From: Hymenobacter siberiensis
Lineage (GTDB): Bacteria; Bacteroidota; Bacteroidia; Cytophagales; Hymenobacteraceae
Length of the DNA: 64,000 bases
Assembly: GCF_018967845.1 (NCBI RefSeq)
Contig: NZ_JAHLZZ010000001.1
Location: 4,340,001-4,404,000, forward strand
Direction of reading: 5' to 3'
Shown here: positions 1 through 8,301 of the stretch, piece by piece
How the letters are laid out: the number at the start of each line of letters is the position of its first letter
How positions within the stretch are numbered: the first letter of the stretch is position 1
Position numbers and translations under genes: made by a program
Notes under the pieces: model-generated
Told to the model about the DNA's origin: nothing
The model's database searches: none
The model's input: the letters and a program-made list of their open reading frames with translations, nothing else

Positions 1-194
1 GGGGCGCGGCCGAGTCGCTGTCGCTGGCGCTGCTGCCCATCGCCGGCCGGTCGTTTCTGCTCAACGCCCCGGTTTCGCTGGCGGCCAACTACTACATTCA
101 GAACCGCGTGGCCACCAGCCGCCGCTTCGTGGCCAGCGCCGTCTTTTCGGGGGTCATGGCCGTGTCCTACGCCCTGAGCGCAGCCTGGCTGTAG
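1..194 (+). CDS. C-terminal end of an unidentified membrane protein (partial)
   Basis: An open frame enters the window from the left and ends at TAG 192-194, giving the last 63 residues or so. The segment is rich in Ala, Leu and Val, with at least one clear hydrophobic stretch at the very end (SAVFSGVMAVSYALSAAWL) and another around PVSLAANYY, so it is probably the end of an integral membrane protein. Codon use is the GC-rich, G/C-ending style of the other genes here. I do not recognise the family. Position next to the urate cluster allows a transporter role, but nothing in these residues supports that directly. Confidence 0.55.
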   Translation, partial: GAAESLSLALLPIAGRSFLLNAPVSLAANYYIQNRVATSRRFVASAVFSGVMAVSYALSAAWL

Positions 195-281
195 AGTGGC
201 ATGAGCAGTGCTGATGGCCCCGGCTGATATAAGTCAGCGTTAAGCAGTCATGCAGACGTGCAGACGTTTACGCATTCAACT

Positions 282-391
282 AAGGCCGTCATGCTGAGCG
301 CAGTCGAAGCATCTCTACCGCATAACTAACCCATTTTCAAGGATTACTATTGCGATAGAGATGCTTCGACTGCGCTCAGCATGACGGCCTT
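282..391. repeat. Long perfect inverted repeat (CGTCATGC family)
   Basis: The arms at 282-317 and 356-391 are perfect 36-nt reverse complements around a 38-nt loop. The core of each arm reads GTCATGCTGAGCGCAGTCGA and then AGCATCTC. About a dozen relatives occur in this window, almost all between genes. Confidence 0.9.
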
Positions 392-417
392 CTGGCCACA
401 TTCGTCCGGTTCATCAG

Positions 418-444
418 GCTCCCCTCTCTTTTGGAGAGGAGCCG
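418..444 (-). terminator. Hairpin downstream of the DUF6986 gene
   Basis: GGCTCCCCTCTC and GAGAGGAGCC pair with one bulged base around a TTTT(G) loop, just beyond the stop codon at 454. It is placed to end the leftward purine-catabolism transcript. There is no strong U-tract, so the terminator role is an inference. Confidence 0.4.
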
Positions 445-453
445 GGGGTGAGG

Positions 454-1887
454 TTACGCCTTGGCGCGCCGCCCCTCCAGAATGCGGAAGAACGAGCGGG
501 TCTGCACCTCTTCCAGCGTCAAACCAGTGGCCAGAATCTCCTCTTCCGAAATCGCGCCGCAGTTCAGGGCTTTGAGGAAGAAGTTGAGCAGGCCCTGGCC
601 GGTGGCGGCATCGTCGAAGATGTCGCCGGTGAGGGTGGAGATGGCGGCGCGCTCCACGAAGGTGCGCAGGCGGAACACCGCGTCGTCGTAGCTGCTCAGG
701 AAGAAGTTGTAGGTGGCAGCGTAGCGCATCGGCAGTTGCGCGGGATTCAGGTCCCAGCCCTGATAGAAGCCGTTGATGAGCGAGTGGGTGCTGTGGTGGT
801 AGGCCTGGCGCCAGGCATTATGCACCGACTCGCAGTTTTCGCGCAGCTGGGCGAAGCTCAGGTTCTCGCCGCGGTGCGGGCCGATGGGCATCACGTTGGT
901 CGCGCCATCCGAGAGGAAGATGCCGGTGCCGCCGAGGGCCACTTTGGTCATGTGGTGGGCGAAGTCGTTCACGGGGTGGCCCATGGTCTGATACTTGGCC
1001 GTAATGCCGCAGCTGGCGGTGTAGTCGTAGGTGCCGAAGTGGGCCGCGATGCAGCGCCCATCGCTGGCCCGGATGATGCGCATGAGCGGGTTGCGTCCCT
1101 CCTCGTCCATGATAATCTGGGTGGCCTCCACCATCGTCTCCATTTTGAGGGTGCCGGGGGCCAGGCCGTTGGCCTTTTCCAACAGCTCGAACAAGCGCAC
1201 CATCGTAGTCATCTGCTCGGGGATGGTGACCTTGGGCAGCATCACCACGAAATTGGCGGGCAGCTTGCCACCGGTTTCGGCCAGCAGGGTGGTCAGGAAG
1301 ATATCGAGCGTGCGCACGCCGCGCTGCTTGAGGTCTTCGGTGAAGGGCTTGATGCGGATGCCGATAAACGGCGAGAGCGTGCCTTGCTCCATGCCCTTAG
1401 CTACTTCCTTAGCGGCGCGCACGGCGGTTTCGTCCTCCTCGGCATCGGGCCGGTTGCCGAAGCCATCTTCGAAGTCGATGCGGAAGTCTTCCACGGCTTC
1501 GCGCTTCAGCTTCGCCACAATCTTGTTGTACACCGAGTAGGCCAGCCAGGCGGGCTCCTGCTTGCGGTCCTCGGGGCTCATCGCATCGAGTTTGGCGGTT
1601 AGGGTGGCCACGTCGGCTTCGAGGTGCGGCAGGTGCTCGTGGTTTTTCAGCTCGAGCACGCGGGCCAGCTCCACGAAGTTGGGCGCGTAGGTGAGCAGAT
1701 TATTGAGGGCGATATCGCCGATTTTCATGCAGGTATCGGCCTTGAAGAGGTTCGCGCCGCCGTACACCGTGTGCACGGGCTGGCGGTCGGGCCGGTCGCC
1801 GGGGTAAATGCGCTGGAAGGCCAGGTTGGCCGTGCCCAGCTCGTCGAGCAGGGCGGCTTTGTCGGATTCGGGTAAGCTGAGTTTCAT
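454..1887 (-). CDS. DUF6986 / HpcH-HpaI aldolase and malate-synthase-like protein
   Basis: A 477-residue protein with TIM-barrel CitE/malate-synthase-like features. RIDFEDGFG (136-143) resembles the DFED/DLEDG motif of CitE and malate synthases. IGIRIKP (176-181) could supply the substrate arginine. KMETMVEA (249-255, Glu250) and HFGTYDYTA (Asp288) would be the metal ligands. Related proteins are annotated as DUF6986 or, by automatic pipelines, as 'phosphoenolpyruvate kinase'. The gene is last in the leftward urate/allantoin operon, after uraH. I infer that it handles a C2 product of the pathway (glyoxylate or ureidoglycolate). Start 1887 (MKLSLPES) is chosen because the longer frame runs back through an inverted repeat and a heptamer array that do not look coding. 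Confidence 0.75.
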   Translation of the reverse strand: MKLSLPESDKAALLDELGTANLAFQRIYPGDRPDRQPVHTVYGGANLFKADTCMKIGDIALNNLLTYAPNFVELARVLELKNHEHLPHLEADVATLTAKLDAMSPEDRKQEPAWLAYSVYNKIVAKLKREAVEDFRIDFEDGFGNRPDAEEDETAVRAAKEVAKGMEQGTLSPFIGIRIKPFTEDLKQRGVRTLDIFLTTLLAETGGKLPANFVVMLPKVTIPEQMTTMVRLFELLEKANGLAPGTLKMETMVEATQIIMDEEGRNPLMRIIRASDGRCIAAHFGTYDYTASCGITAKYQTMGHPVNDFAHHMTKVALGGTGIFLSDGATNVMPIGPHRGENLSFAQLRENCESVHNAWRQAYHHSTHSLINGFYQGWDLNPAQLPMRYAATYNFFLSSYDDAVFRLRTFVERAAISTLTGDIFDDAATGQGLLNFFLKALNCGAISEEEILATGLTLEEVQTRSFFRILEGRRAKA

Positions 1888-1900
1888 GGTGGAAATCTGG

Positions 1901-1928
1901 TTGTCAGTTGTCAGTTTTCGGTTGTCAG
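1901..1928. repeat. Heptanucleotide tandem array
   Basis: Four consecutive 7-nt units, three of them TTGTCAG and one a variant (TTTTCGG), lie 13 bp upstream of the DUF6986 start codon. Confidence 0.7.
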
Positions 1929-1944
1929 GCGCGCCCAACCTGAA

Positions 1945-2042
1945 CGTCATGCCGAGCGCAGCCGAGGCATCTCGCGTGCAGCAGTAAATCAATGGCATTG
2001 CAACGAAGCGAGCGAGATGCCTCGGCTGCGCTCGGCATGACG
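1945..2042. repeat. Perfect inverted repeat (CGTCATGC family, GCCGAG variant)
   Basis: Perfect 31-nt arms at 1945-1975 and 2012-2042 flank a 36-nt loop. The repeat fills the gap between the uraH stop (2046) and the heptamer array upstream of DUF6986. The arm carries CGTCATGCCGAGCGCAGCC, a sequence variant of the family. Confidence 0.9.
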
Positions 2043-2045
2043 GGC

Positions 2046-2384
2046 TCACGACCCGCGGTAAGTGGAATACCCAAACGGGTTCAGCAGCAGCGGCACGTGG
2101 TAGTGCTCATTGCCGGTCACGTTAAAAACGATTTCTACGAAGGGATAAAAATTCGCGGTACCGTCCTGCGCGAAATATTCCTGCGTGTCGAATTTCATTT
2201 TATAAACGCCGGGCTCCAACTGCTTTTCCTTCGGCAATAAATCGGAAATCCGACCATCGGAGTTGGTCATCCCGCCCGCAATTTCCTGCCAATAATCGCC
2301 GACCTGCTGCCACAGGGCAATTGCCACGCCCACGGCGGGTTTTCCTTTCGTCGTATCGAGAATATGGGTTGTTATCTGACTCAT
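2046..2384 (-). CDS. uraH: 5-hydroxyisourate hydrolase
   Basis: A 112-residue transthyretin-like enzyme that hydrolyses 5-hydroxyisourate to OHCU, the second step of urate breakdown. The N-terminus ITTHILDTTKGKPA has the family's His/Asp pattern, and the C-terminus ends in YSTYRGS, the tetrapeptide signature (Y-R-G-S) that separates hydrolases from true transthyretins. Length matches the family, and no signal peptide is visible. The ATG overlaps the uraD stop codon by 4 nt (2381-2384), so translation is probably coupled. Confidence 0.95.
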   Translation of the reverse strand: MSQITTHILDTTKGKPAVGVAIALWQQVGDYWQEIAGGMTNSDGRISDLLPKEKQLEPGVYKMKFDTQEYFAQDGTANFYPFVEIVFNVTGNEHYHVPLLLNPFGYSTYRGS

Positions 2385-2890
2385 GCGGCAAGGATTTTTT
2401 CGAGGCGAATACGGGTAATTTTATCCTGTTCGCCGGCGGCAATTAAAATTTCATCTTCCGGCTTATTGGCTAGTCGGGCTTGCAGCAACGCCAGCATTTC
2501 TTCGGCCGATTTGCCGGTGGCGCACACAATAAATATGTAGCCGAATTTATTTTCGTATTCGGTATTGCCCGCCGCCAATGCTTCCAGCGTTTCCTGCGAA
2601 GCCTGCTGCACCGCAGCTTGCTCGCCCTCGGCCCAGGTGCTGGTGCTGGCGAATTTGGCGCGCAGCGCCTCCACATCTCCGCCGATTTTGGGGTGGTGGG
2701 TGAAGGCTTCGCGCCAGTCGGCTTCGGCCAGGCTGTTCCACTGGGTTTTAGCTTCGTCCATCAGCGTTTCCACATCGGAAACGGGGAAGCGGACGACCAT
2801 GTTTTCGACCCACGCGGTGGAGCCACAGCAGGTTTGCAGGGCGGCGGCGAGGGCAGTTTTGGGGAGCTTATTTAATTCGGCTAGGGTCAT
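2381..2890 (-). CDS. uraD: OHCU decarboxylase
   Basis: A 169-residue 2-oxo-4-hydroxy-4-carboxy-5-ureidoimidazoline decarboxylase, which makes S-(+)-allantoin. The sequence FTHHPKIGG carries the catalytic His of the family, and NKFGYIFIVCATGKSAEEML is the conserved C-terminal block. It overlaps uraH by 4 nt. Its own first codons overlap the 3' end of the decayed small membrane gene upstream (2868-2890). It is part of the leftward allB-allC-allE-uraD-uraH transcript. Confidence 0.95.
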   Translation of the reverse strand: MTLAELNKLPKTALAAALQTCCGSTAWVENMVVRFPVSDVETLMDEAKTQWNSLAEADWREAFTHHPKIGGDVEALRAKFASTSTWAEGEQAAVQQASQETLEALAAGNTEYENKFGYIFIVCATGKSAEEMLALLQARLANKPEDEILIAAGEQDKITRIRLEKILAA

Positions 2891-3147
2891 TCGTTAATTC
2901 TTTTTCGCACAATTCTGGGTGAGCTATGGTACGTGACATAAATTCAATAGTGCCTTTGTTACGCCGTGTTTTTTCAGCGAAAGCACCTCCAGCAACTAAA
3001 CCCGTTATTGCAACAGCTGCACGCAACGCCCAAGACGCTTCGCCAGGAAAGCCAGATAAGCGTGCCAGTAATTGCACCAATAATAGCCGGTGAAACAAGG
3101 ATTTGCAGCCACGCCAGCGCAGAAAGCAACCGTTCAATAAATTTCAT
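2868..3147 (-). pseudogene. Frameshifted small two-helix membrane protein
   Basis: Two overlapping frames give the two halves of one protein. From ATG 3147, frame A reads MKFIERLLSALAWLQILVS and a hydrophobic helix ending GTLIWLS, then runs to a stop at 2974. The +1 frame continues ALRAAVAITGLVAGGAFAE, then KTRRNKGTIEFMSRT and AHPEL, ending at 2868. The join needs one inserted base (or two deleted) at about 3040-3065. The helix, AE..RR.KG and F.SR motif order is what I would expect of a small Bacteroidota inner-membrane protein of unknown function. It lies between allE and uraD, so it was probably once an operon member. Confidence 0.65.
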
Positions 3148-3171
3148 TCGGCAGAAATTACTTGTGCGGCA

Positions 3172-3200
3172 GAGATGCTTCGGCTACGCTCAGCATGACG
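3172..3200. repeat. Solo arm of the CGTCATGC inverted-repeat family
   Basis: One 29-nt arm (GAGATGCTTCGGCTACGCTC then AGCATGACG) occurs here without a nearby partner, between the pseudogene and allE. All other copies seen have two arms. Confidence 0.75.
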
Positions 3201-3209
3201 TTCCTGAAA

Positions 3210-3956
3210 TTACCGCACCGTCGGAAACCGGTTCACGTTCTTGTAATAGATGTACACCGACGGCTCCTGCCCCATCGCCGTGGCCCATTGCTGGCAATAC
3301 GGGGCCATCCAGATGGAATCGCCCTTTTTCACCGGGTACCAGCAGTGGTCAAGCATGTAGATGGCCTGGCCCTCCAGATACATCAGACCGTGCTCCATGA
3401 TGTGGGTTTCCACCATGGGCAAGTTGCCGCCGATGCCGTAGGTGAAGATGTTCACGGCCATGTCGAAGCCCAGCTCATTGGGCAGCAGCTCCTGGATGCG
3501 CAGAGCCTCGTCGTTCATGTACACGGGCGCTTTGCTCAAATCCCGCTCGCCCCAATGAATAGCGGGCGTGGCCTGGTCTGTCAGCGGCTCATATACCTTG
3601 TGGAACGTCAGAATCTTCGTATCGGGCGCGGCATTGGCGAAGCCATACGCCTGACCTACGGGCACATACACGTACTGGCCCGCCGTCAGAATCCGGGTTT
3701 CGCTGCCCACGGCTGCCTGGCATTCACCCTCCACCACGTAGAAAAATATCTGCGAAGCCTCGGTTTTGCCCAGCAGCTGGCCGGCGGCGGTGAGGGTGAC
3801 CAGCGTCTGGCACAGGCAGGCGCCCATCTGCTCGTTGATGATGACGTTGACGGTGCAGCCGGTCCAGCCGGGCACGTTGCTGTTGATGTAACCGTCGGGG
3901 GCAATGATGGCGTGGTTGCGCTTTGTGACCGAGCGCGTCAGGGCAGACATTTCCAT
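3210..3956 (-). CDS. allE: (S)-ureidoglycine aminohydrolase
   Basis: A 248-residue bicupin that releases ammonia from (S)-ureidoglycine to give (S)-ureidoglycolate. The second cupin shows the expected metal site: METHIMEHGLMYLEG supplies Glu and two His, and YCQQWA supplies the Gln. The first cupin (VNVIINEQMGACLCQT) is degenerate, as is usual for the family. There is no signal peptide. It lies 154 bp downstream of allC, and a heptamer array begins 6 bp upstream of the ATG. A second Met two codons in (MSALT) could also be the start. Confidence 0.92.
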   Translation of the reverse strand: MEMSALTRSVTKRNHAIIAPDGYINSNVPGWTGCTVNVIINEQMGACLCQTLVTLTAAGQLLGKTEASQIFFYVVEGECQAAVGSETRILTAGQYVYVPVGQAYGFANAAPDTKILTFHKVYEPLTDQATPAIHWGERDLSKAPVYMNDEALRIQELLPNELGFDMAVNIFTYGIGGNLPMVETHIMEHGLMYLEGQAIYMLDHCWYPVKKGDSIWMAPYCQQWATAMGQEPSVYIYYKNVNRFPTVR

Positions 3957-3962
3957 GAATGG

Positions 3963-3997
3963 AATTAAAAATTAAAAATAAAGAATTAGAAATTGCT
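3963..3997. repeat. AT-rich heptanucleotide array
   Basis: Five 7-nt units (AATTAAA twice, then variants starting AAT) begin 6 bp upstream of the allE start codon. Confidence 0.65.
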
Positions 3998-4017
3998 TTA
4001 GAAGGATTCTGAGCATT

Positions 4018-4106
4018 GGAGTTGTTTAGAAAGTCACAAAAGGTACTCAAACGGTCATGCTTCGCTGCGCGCTGCATGACCGTTCGGGAACTTTCTAAAC
4101 AGCTTC
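4018..4106. repeat. Short copy of the GGAGTTGTTTAGAAAGTC element
   Basis: An 89-bp element between allC and allE. The outer arms are GGAGTTGTTTAGAAAGT (4018 on) and its near-complement ACTTTCTAAACAGCTTC (to 4106). An inner ACGGTCATGC / GCATGACCGT stem encloses TTCGCTGCGCGCT. A longer 150-bp copy lies at 27792-27941. Confidence 0.8.
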
Positions 4107-4110
4107 TTTA

Positions 4111-5373
4111 TCAGCTCATTTTCAATTCTTCATTTTTAATTTTTAATTCAGAAACAAAGCGGTCGGCCACGGCGATGGCGGCAGCCAAATCGGGCAGCTC
4201 CACATTTTCCAGCGGGTTGTGGCTGATGCCTTTGTAGCAGCGAATAAACAGCATCGTGGCCGGGGCCACGAACGAGACGGGCACGGCATCATGGCCGGCA
4301 CCGCTTACTAAGGCAATGGTTTCGTAGCCGGTTTCGGCAATGGCCCGGGCCAGCAGGCTATTCAGCGCGGAGTCGCAGGCCACGGGCGCAGTGTGCTGAA
4401 TGAGCTGCCAGCTCAGCTTCACGTTGCGCTGCAGGGCCAAGGCCTCAGCGTGGCTGCGCAGGAAGTCGTAGGCCTGGGTGAGGGCCTGCTCGTCGGGGCT
4501 GCGTAGGTCGAGGCTACAGGTTACCGCGCCGGGAATTACGTTGCTGGCCGCGTGGCTGATGGCCAGCTTGCCCACCGTGGCCACCAGACCCCGGCCGTGC
4601 ACCTGCGCAAACTGCTCGGCGATGAGCACAAACTCGGCGGCAGCGCAGAGGGCATCCTGGCGCATGGCCATGGGCACGGTGCCGGCGTGGCCGGCCATGC
4701 CGGTAAACGTCAGCTCGACGCGCTGCTGGCCGGCAATGGCCGTCACCAGCGCTACCGGCACGTTGCGTTCCCACAGTACCGGGCCCTGCTCGATGTGCAG
4801 CTCGAAATAGCCCAGCCACTCGGCGGCCGGAATGGCATCCAGCGAGAGCTGCGAGGCATTGCCGCCCATGGCTTCCAGCGCCTGGCCGAGGGAGATGCCC
4901 GCCTCGTCGCACCGGGCCAGCAGGGCGTGGTCGAAGGCCCCGGTCACCACCTGGCTGCCCAGGTAGGTGGTGTGGAAGCGCACGCCTTCCTCGTCGCTGA
5001 AAGCAATGAGCTCGATATGAAACGGCAGCTCGGCTTTCTGCGCAATCAGGTTTTCCAACAAATCGAGGCCCATGAGCACGCCCAGCGGGCCATCGAATTT
5101 ACCGGCGTTCACCACGGTATCAATGTGCGAGGCCAGCACGAAGGTTTTGGCGTCGCGGTTCGGGCTTTCCAGCCGGGCGCGCAGGTTGCCGATGCCGTCG
5201 ACGCGGGTGGGCAGGCCGGCGGCTTCAAACCAGCTTTGCACCAGGGCGCGGCCCTCCAGAAAGGCGGGCGTGCCAAAGGTGCGCGTCACGCTATCGGCGT
5301 CTTCGCTGATGGCCGCCAGCTCCTGGATGCGCCGCATAATCTGCTCGGCGCGGGCTGTGTATTCGTGCTGCAT
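4111..5373 (-). CDS. allC: Allantoate amidohydrolase (M20 family)
   Basis: A 420-residue cytosolic binuclear-metal amidohydrolase that converts allantoate to ureidoglycine, CO2 and ammonia. Metal and catalytic motifs are LASHIDTVVNAGKFDG (His, Asp), FSDEEGVRFHTTYLGS (Glu-Glu), ELHIEQGP (His) and SGAGHDAV (His). The dimerisation domain includes GMAGHAGTVPM. The start is 4 bp after the allB stop. The last 14 residues (ELKIKNEELKMS region, about 407-420) are encoded by a heptamer array, so the native C-terminus has been replaced or extended by repeat sequence. Hydantoinase or carbamoylase activity is a less likely alternative given the cluster. Confidence 0.93.
   Translation of the reverse strand: MQHEYTARAEQIMRRIQELAAISEDADSVTRTFGTPAFLEGRALVQSWFEAAGLPTRVDGIGNLRARLESPNRDAKTFVLASHIDTVVNAGKFDGPLGVLMGLDLLENLIAQKAELPFHIELIAFSDEEGVRFHTTYLGSQVVTGAFDHALLARCDEAGISLGQALEAMGGNASQLSLDAIPAAEWLGYFELHIEQGPVLWERNVPVALVTAIAGQQRVELTFTGMAGHAGTVPMAMRQDALCAAAEFVLIAEQFAQVHGRGLVATVGKLAISHAASNVIPGAVTCSLDLRSPDEQALTQAYDFLRSHAEALALQRNVKLSWQLIQHTAPVACDSALNSLLARAIAETGYETIALVSGAGHDAVPVSFVAPATMLFIRCYKGISHNPLENVELPDLAAAIAVADRFVSELKIKNEELKMS
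4119..4153. repeat. Heptanucleotide array inside the allC 3' end
   Basis: Five 7-nt units (TTTTTAA twice plus variants) lie within the last codons of allC and encode its lysine/glutamate-rich tail. Confidence 0.65.
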
Positions 5374-5377
5374 TCCG

Positions 5378-6715
5378 CTACCGGATTAAAAACTGGCCGT
5401 GGTTGAGATGAGTGAAATCGGGACGCTGAAAAACCTGCTCGCCCATGAGAAAAGTTAATTCCACCACGCCCGCCAATTCCTGGCAAATGTAAGGCGACAC
5501 TTTGTGTTTGTGCTGAAGCAGCTCCTCGCTCACCACAAAGGTCATTTCGGGGTCAAAAACGATTAAATCAGCGTCGAAGCCGGGCGCAATCCGACCCTTT
5601 TTCTCGCTTTGGCCCGCCAGCTTCGCCGGGTTTGCGCTCAGCCAACGGGCCATGTCGCTCAGGGTGGCTCCGCGCGGGCGGGCGGCCGTCCAGAGCACCG
5701 GCAGGGCCAGCTGCAGCGAGGCAATGCCGCCCCAGGCCGTGGTGAAGTCGCCGCTTTCAAGCTGCTTCAAGTCGGGCGGCGCGGGCGAGTGGTCGGTGGC
5801 TACGAAGTCGATGATGCCGGCCTGCAAGGCGGCCCAGAGTTGCTCGTTGTTGGCCCGCTCGCGGATGGGCGGGGCGCACTTAAACTGCGTTTGGCCGTCG
5901 GCAATATCTTCGGCGTTGAAATAGAGGTAGTGCTGGCCGGTTTCCACCGTTAGCGGCAAGCCCCGGACCTTGGCGGCGGCAATGGGCGCAATGGAGTTGG
6001 CCGACGACAAATGCACGATGTGCACCGGGCAGTTGAATTCTTCGCACAGGCGAATCATCATATTCACGGCATCATCCTCCCACTTTTTGGGGCGCGAGGC
6101 CAGGTAGTTGGGGTACGAGCGGTGGTCGTTTTTCTTCCAGTCGTCGTTGTCTTCGGATAGTTCGCAGTGCACCAGCAGCGGCAGCCGGTGCCGGGCCAGA
6201 ATCGGCATCACGCGCCGCAAACCCTCCTCCGTGGCATTGGGAAAATCGTCAATCCCAGAGTGCGTGAGAAAGGCCTTAAAGCCGAGCACGCCGGCCGCAA
6301 TCAGCGGTTCAATCTCGGCCGCATTGCCCGGCACCACGCCCCCCCAGAAGCCCACGTTGCAGTGTAGCTGGCCCTGGGTAGCGGCTTTTTTCAATTCAAG
6401 ATTCGCCACCGAAGTTGTGACCGGGGCCGAGTTCAGGGGCATATCGACCAGCGAGGTGAGGCCGCCGGCCAGCGCGGCCCGGGTGGCCGTATCGAAGCCC
6501 TCCCAGTCGGTGCGGCCCGGCTCGTTGATGTGAACGTGCGGGTCAATTATGCCGGGCAGCACGGCGCGGTGGCCCACGTCGAGCACCGAATCGGCCGCGA
6601 TTTCGGCCTCGTAGGGCAGCAGGGCGCTGATGCGGCCGTTTTCGATGAGGATGGTGGCGGCGCGCTCGCCCTCGGGTGTGACCACGCGCTGGCTGCGCAA
6701 AGCAAGAGTTGACAT
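5378..6715 (-). CDS. allB: Allantoinase
   Basis: A 445-residue cyclic amidohydrolase that opens the hydantoin ring of allantoin. Visible motifs are GIIDPHVHINEPGRTDWEGF (HxH metal ligands), GFKAFLTHSG (the lysine that is carboxylated), LLVHCE and HIVHLSSA (metal His residues), and VATDHSPAP (metal Asp). This is the standard allantoinase set rather than dihydroorotase. It is the first gene of the leftward catabolic operon. The 151 bp to the divergent puuD gene should hold both promoters, but I could not see a convincing -33/-7 pair there. Confidence 0.95.
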   Translation of the reverse strand: MSTLALRSQRVVTPEGERAATILIENGRISALLPYEAEIAADSVLDVGHRAVLPGIIDPHVHINEPGRTDWEGFDTATRAALAGGLTSLVDMPLNSAPVTTSVANLELKKAATQGQLHCNVGFWGGVVPGNAAEIEPLIAAGVLGFKAFLTHSGIDDFPNATEEGLRRVMPILARHRLPLLVHCELSEDNDDWKKNDHRSYPNYLASRPKKWEDDAVNMMIRLCEEFNCPVHIVHLSSANSIAPIAAAKVRGLPLTVETGQHYLYFNAEDIADGQTQFKCAPPIRERANNEQLWAALQAGIIDFVATDHSPAPPDLKQLESGDFTTAWGGIASLQLALPVLWTAARPRGATLSDMARWLSANPAKLAGQSEKKGRIAPGFDADLIVFDPEMTFVVSEELLQHKHKVSPYICQELAGVVELTFLMGEQVFQRPDFTHLNHGQFLIR

Positions 6716-6866
6716 AGTAGCGGAATTTGGCGCTAAATTGGGAGCTTTTTCCCGGTTTAATTAATTGGCGGGATTATGATTAACAAAGCAGAAAGAACGT
6801 CATACTGAATGATTTACCGCCTACCTCCCCTTCTACCCCAAAACTCCTCATTACCCACCTACATAC

Positions 6867-8285
6867 ATGATTCAATACGTTACCCTGTTTGCCCTGCTGC
6901 TCACGTTTTTGCTACTGCTGGGCGTCATTTTCGCCTTACAGCGTGCGGCCAAAACCCGGCCCGATGGCGGCGTGGTGGGCGAGAATGGCTCGACGCTGGC
7001 GGGCTACTCCTACCTGCTGATGCTGCTGGCGGTGCTGGCCGCCGTGGGCACGGCCTGGGTGCTGGCCCGCGACACGCCCTGGGCCGGCCACATTCTGGAG
7101 TGGCTCAATATCGTGGTGCGCCTCATGCACATCACCTTCGGCATTGCCTGGATTGGCGCCTCGTTCTACTTCGTGTTCCTCGAAAACGCCCTCAACCGCA
7201 CCGAGAACGTGCGCGACGAGCTGGCCGGCAACCTCTGGGCCGTGCACGGCGGCGGCTTCTATTACCTCGAAAAGTATAAGTCGGCCCCCAAAGTCATTCC
7301 CAAAAGCCTGCACTGGTTTAAGTACGAGGCCTATTTCACCTGGCTCTCGGGCTTCAGCCTGCTGTTTGTGGTGTACTACTTCAACGCCAGCTCGATGCTG
7401 ATTGACCCGCGCGTGCTGGATATTTCGCCGCTGGCGGGCGTGGGCCTCGGGGTGGGTTCGTTTGTGGTGGCCTGGCTGATTTATGATGGACTGAGCCGCA
7501 CGGCGCTTGTGCGCAGCAAGTGGTTCATGGTCGTTGGGTTTATTGTTGCCACGGCGTTTGCGTTTTTCTATGCGCAGGTGTTCAGCGCCCGAGCGGCCTA
7601 CCTGCACTTTGGGGCCATGCTGGGCACGCTGATGGTGGGCAACGTGTACTTCACCATTATTCCGGCCCAAAAAGCCATGGTGAAAGCTGCCACCGAAGGC
7701 ACGCCCCTCGACCCGCAGCTGGGCAAAAATGCCTTGGCCCGCTCGCTGCACAACAATTACTTCACGCTGCCCGTGCTGTTTGTGATGGTGAGCAACCACT
7801 TTCCCAGCACCTTCGGGCACGCGTATCCGTGGGCCATTCTGGCGGCCATCACGCTGGGCACGGCCGGCGTGAAGCACTGGCTGAACCTGCGCGAAAAGCA
7901 CCAGACCGACTCGGCCGTATGGGTACTGCCCGCCGCCGTGGCCCTGCTGCTGGCGGTGGTGTTCGTGACGGCCCCGCCCGTGCAATCGGGCAGCGCGGCC
8001 GGCGGCAGCGCCTGCACCCAGCAGGTAACCATGAGCCAGGTGAACATGATTGTGCAGAAGCGCTGCATCCAGTGCCACTCGGCGCACCCGACGGATGACG
8101 TGTTCAAGTCGCCGCCCAACGGCGTGGTATATGACACGCCGGAGGATATTATTCGGCTGAAAGACAAAATCATGCAGCGCGTAGTAGTGACGAAAACGAT
8201 GCCCCAGAACAACAAAACCCAGATTACCCAGGAGGAGCGCGACCTCATTGCGTGCTGGATTAATCAGGGGGCGCAGAACAAGTAG
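6867..8285 (+). CDS. puuD: Urate hydroxylase PuuD (membrane urate oxidase with cytochrome c domain)
   Basis: A 472-residue protein with about eight N-terminal membrane helices (DUF989-type, with His-rich MHITFGIAWIGASFYF and HWFKYEAYFTW) and a C-terminal cytochrome c domain with one heme site, CIQCH at 400-404. Such proteins oxidise urate to 5-hydroxyisourate and pass electrons to the respiratory chain instead of making H2O2 as soluble uricase does. The substrate is the first one needed by uraH and uraD on the facing operon. The cytochrome domain faces the periplasm by family rule. xdhC follows after 16 bp. Confidence 0.94.
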   Translation: MIQYVTLFALLLTFLLLLGVIFALQRAAKTRPDGGVVGENGSTLAGYSYLLMLLAVLAAVGTAWVLARDTPWAGHILEWLNIVVRLMHITFGIAWIGASFYFVFLENALNRTENVRDELAGNLWAVHGGGFYYLEKYKSAPKVIPKSLHWFKYEAYFTWLSGFSLLFVVYYFNASSMLIDPRVLDISPLAGVGLGVGSFVVAWLIYDGLSRTALVRSKWFMVVGFIVATAFAFFYAQVFSARAAYLHFGAMLGTLMVGNVYFTIIPAQKAMVKAATEGTPLDPQLGKNALARSLHNNYFTLPVLFVMVSNHFPSTFGHAYPWAILAAITLGTAGVKHWLNLREKHQTDSAVWVLPAAVALLLAVVFVTAPPVQSGSAAGGSACTQQVTMSQVNMIVQKRCIQCHSAHPTDDVFKSPPNGVVYDTPEDIIRLKDKIMQRVVVTKTMPQNNKTQITQEERDLIACWINQGAQNK

Positions 8286-8301
8286 CAGCAATGGACGCCA
8301 G

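Noticed and set aside
448..1602. 384-residue open frame opposite the DUF6986 gene
   Set aside because: Ala/Gly/His/Val-rich antisense shadow of a high-GC gene, with no family motif. The minus-strand frame has clear conserved blocks.
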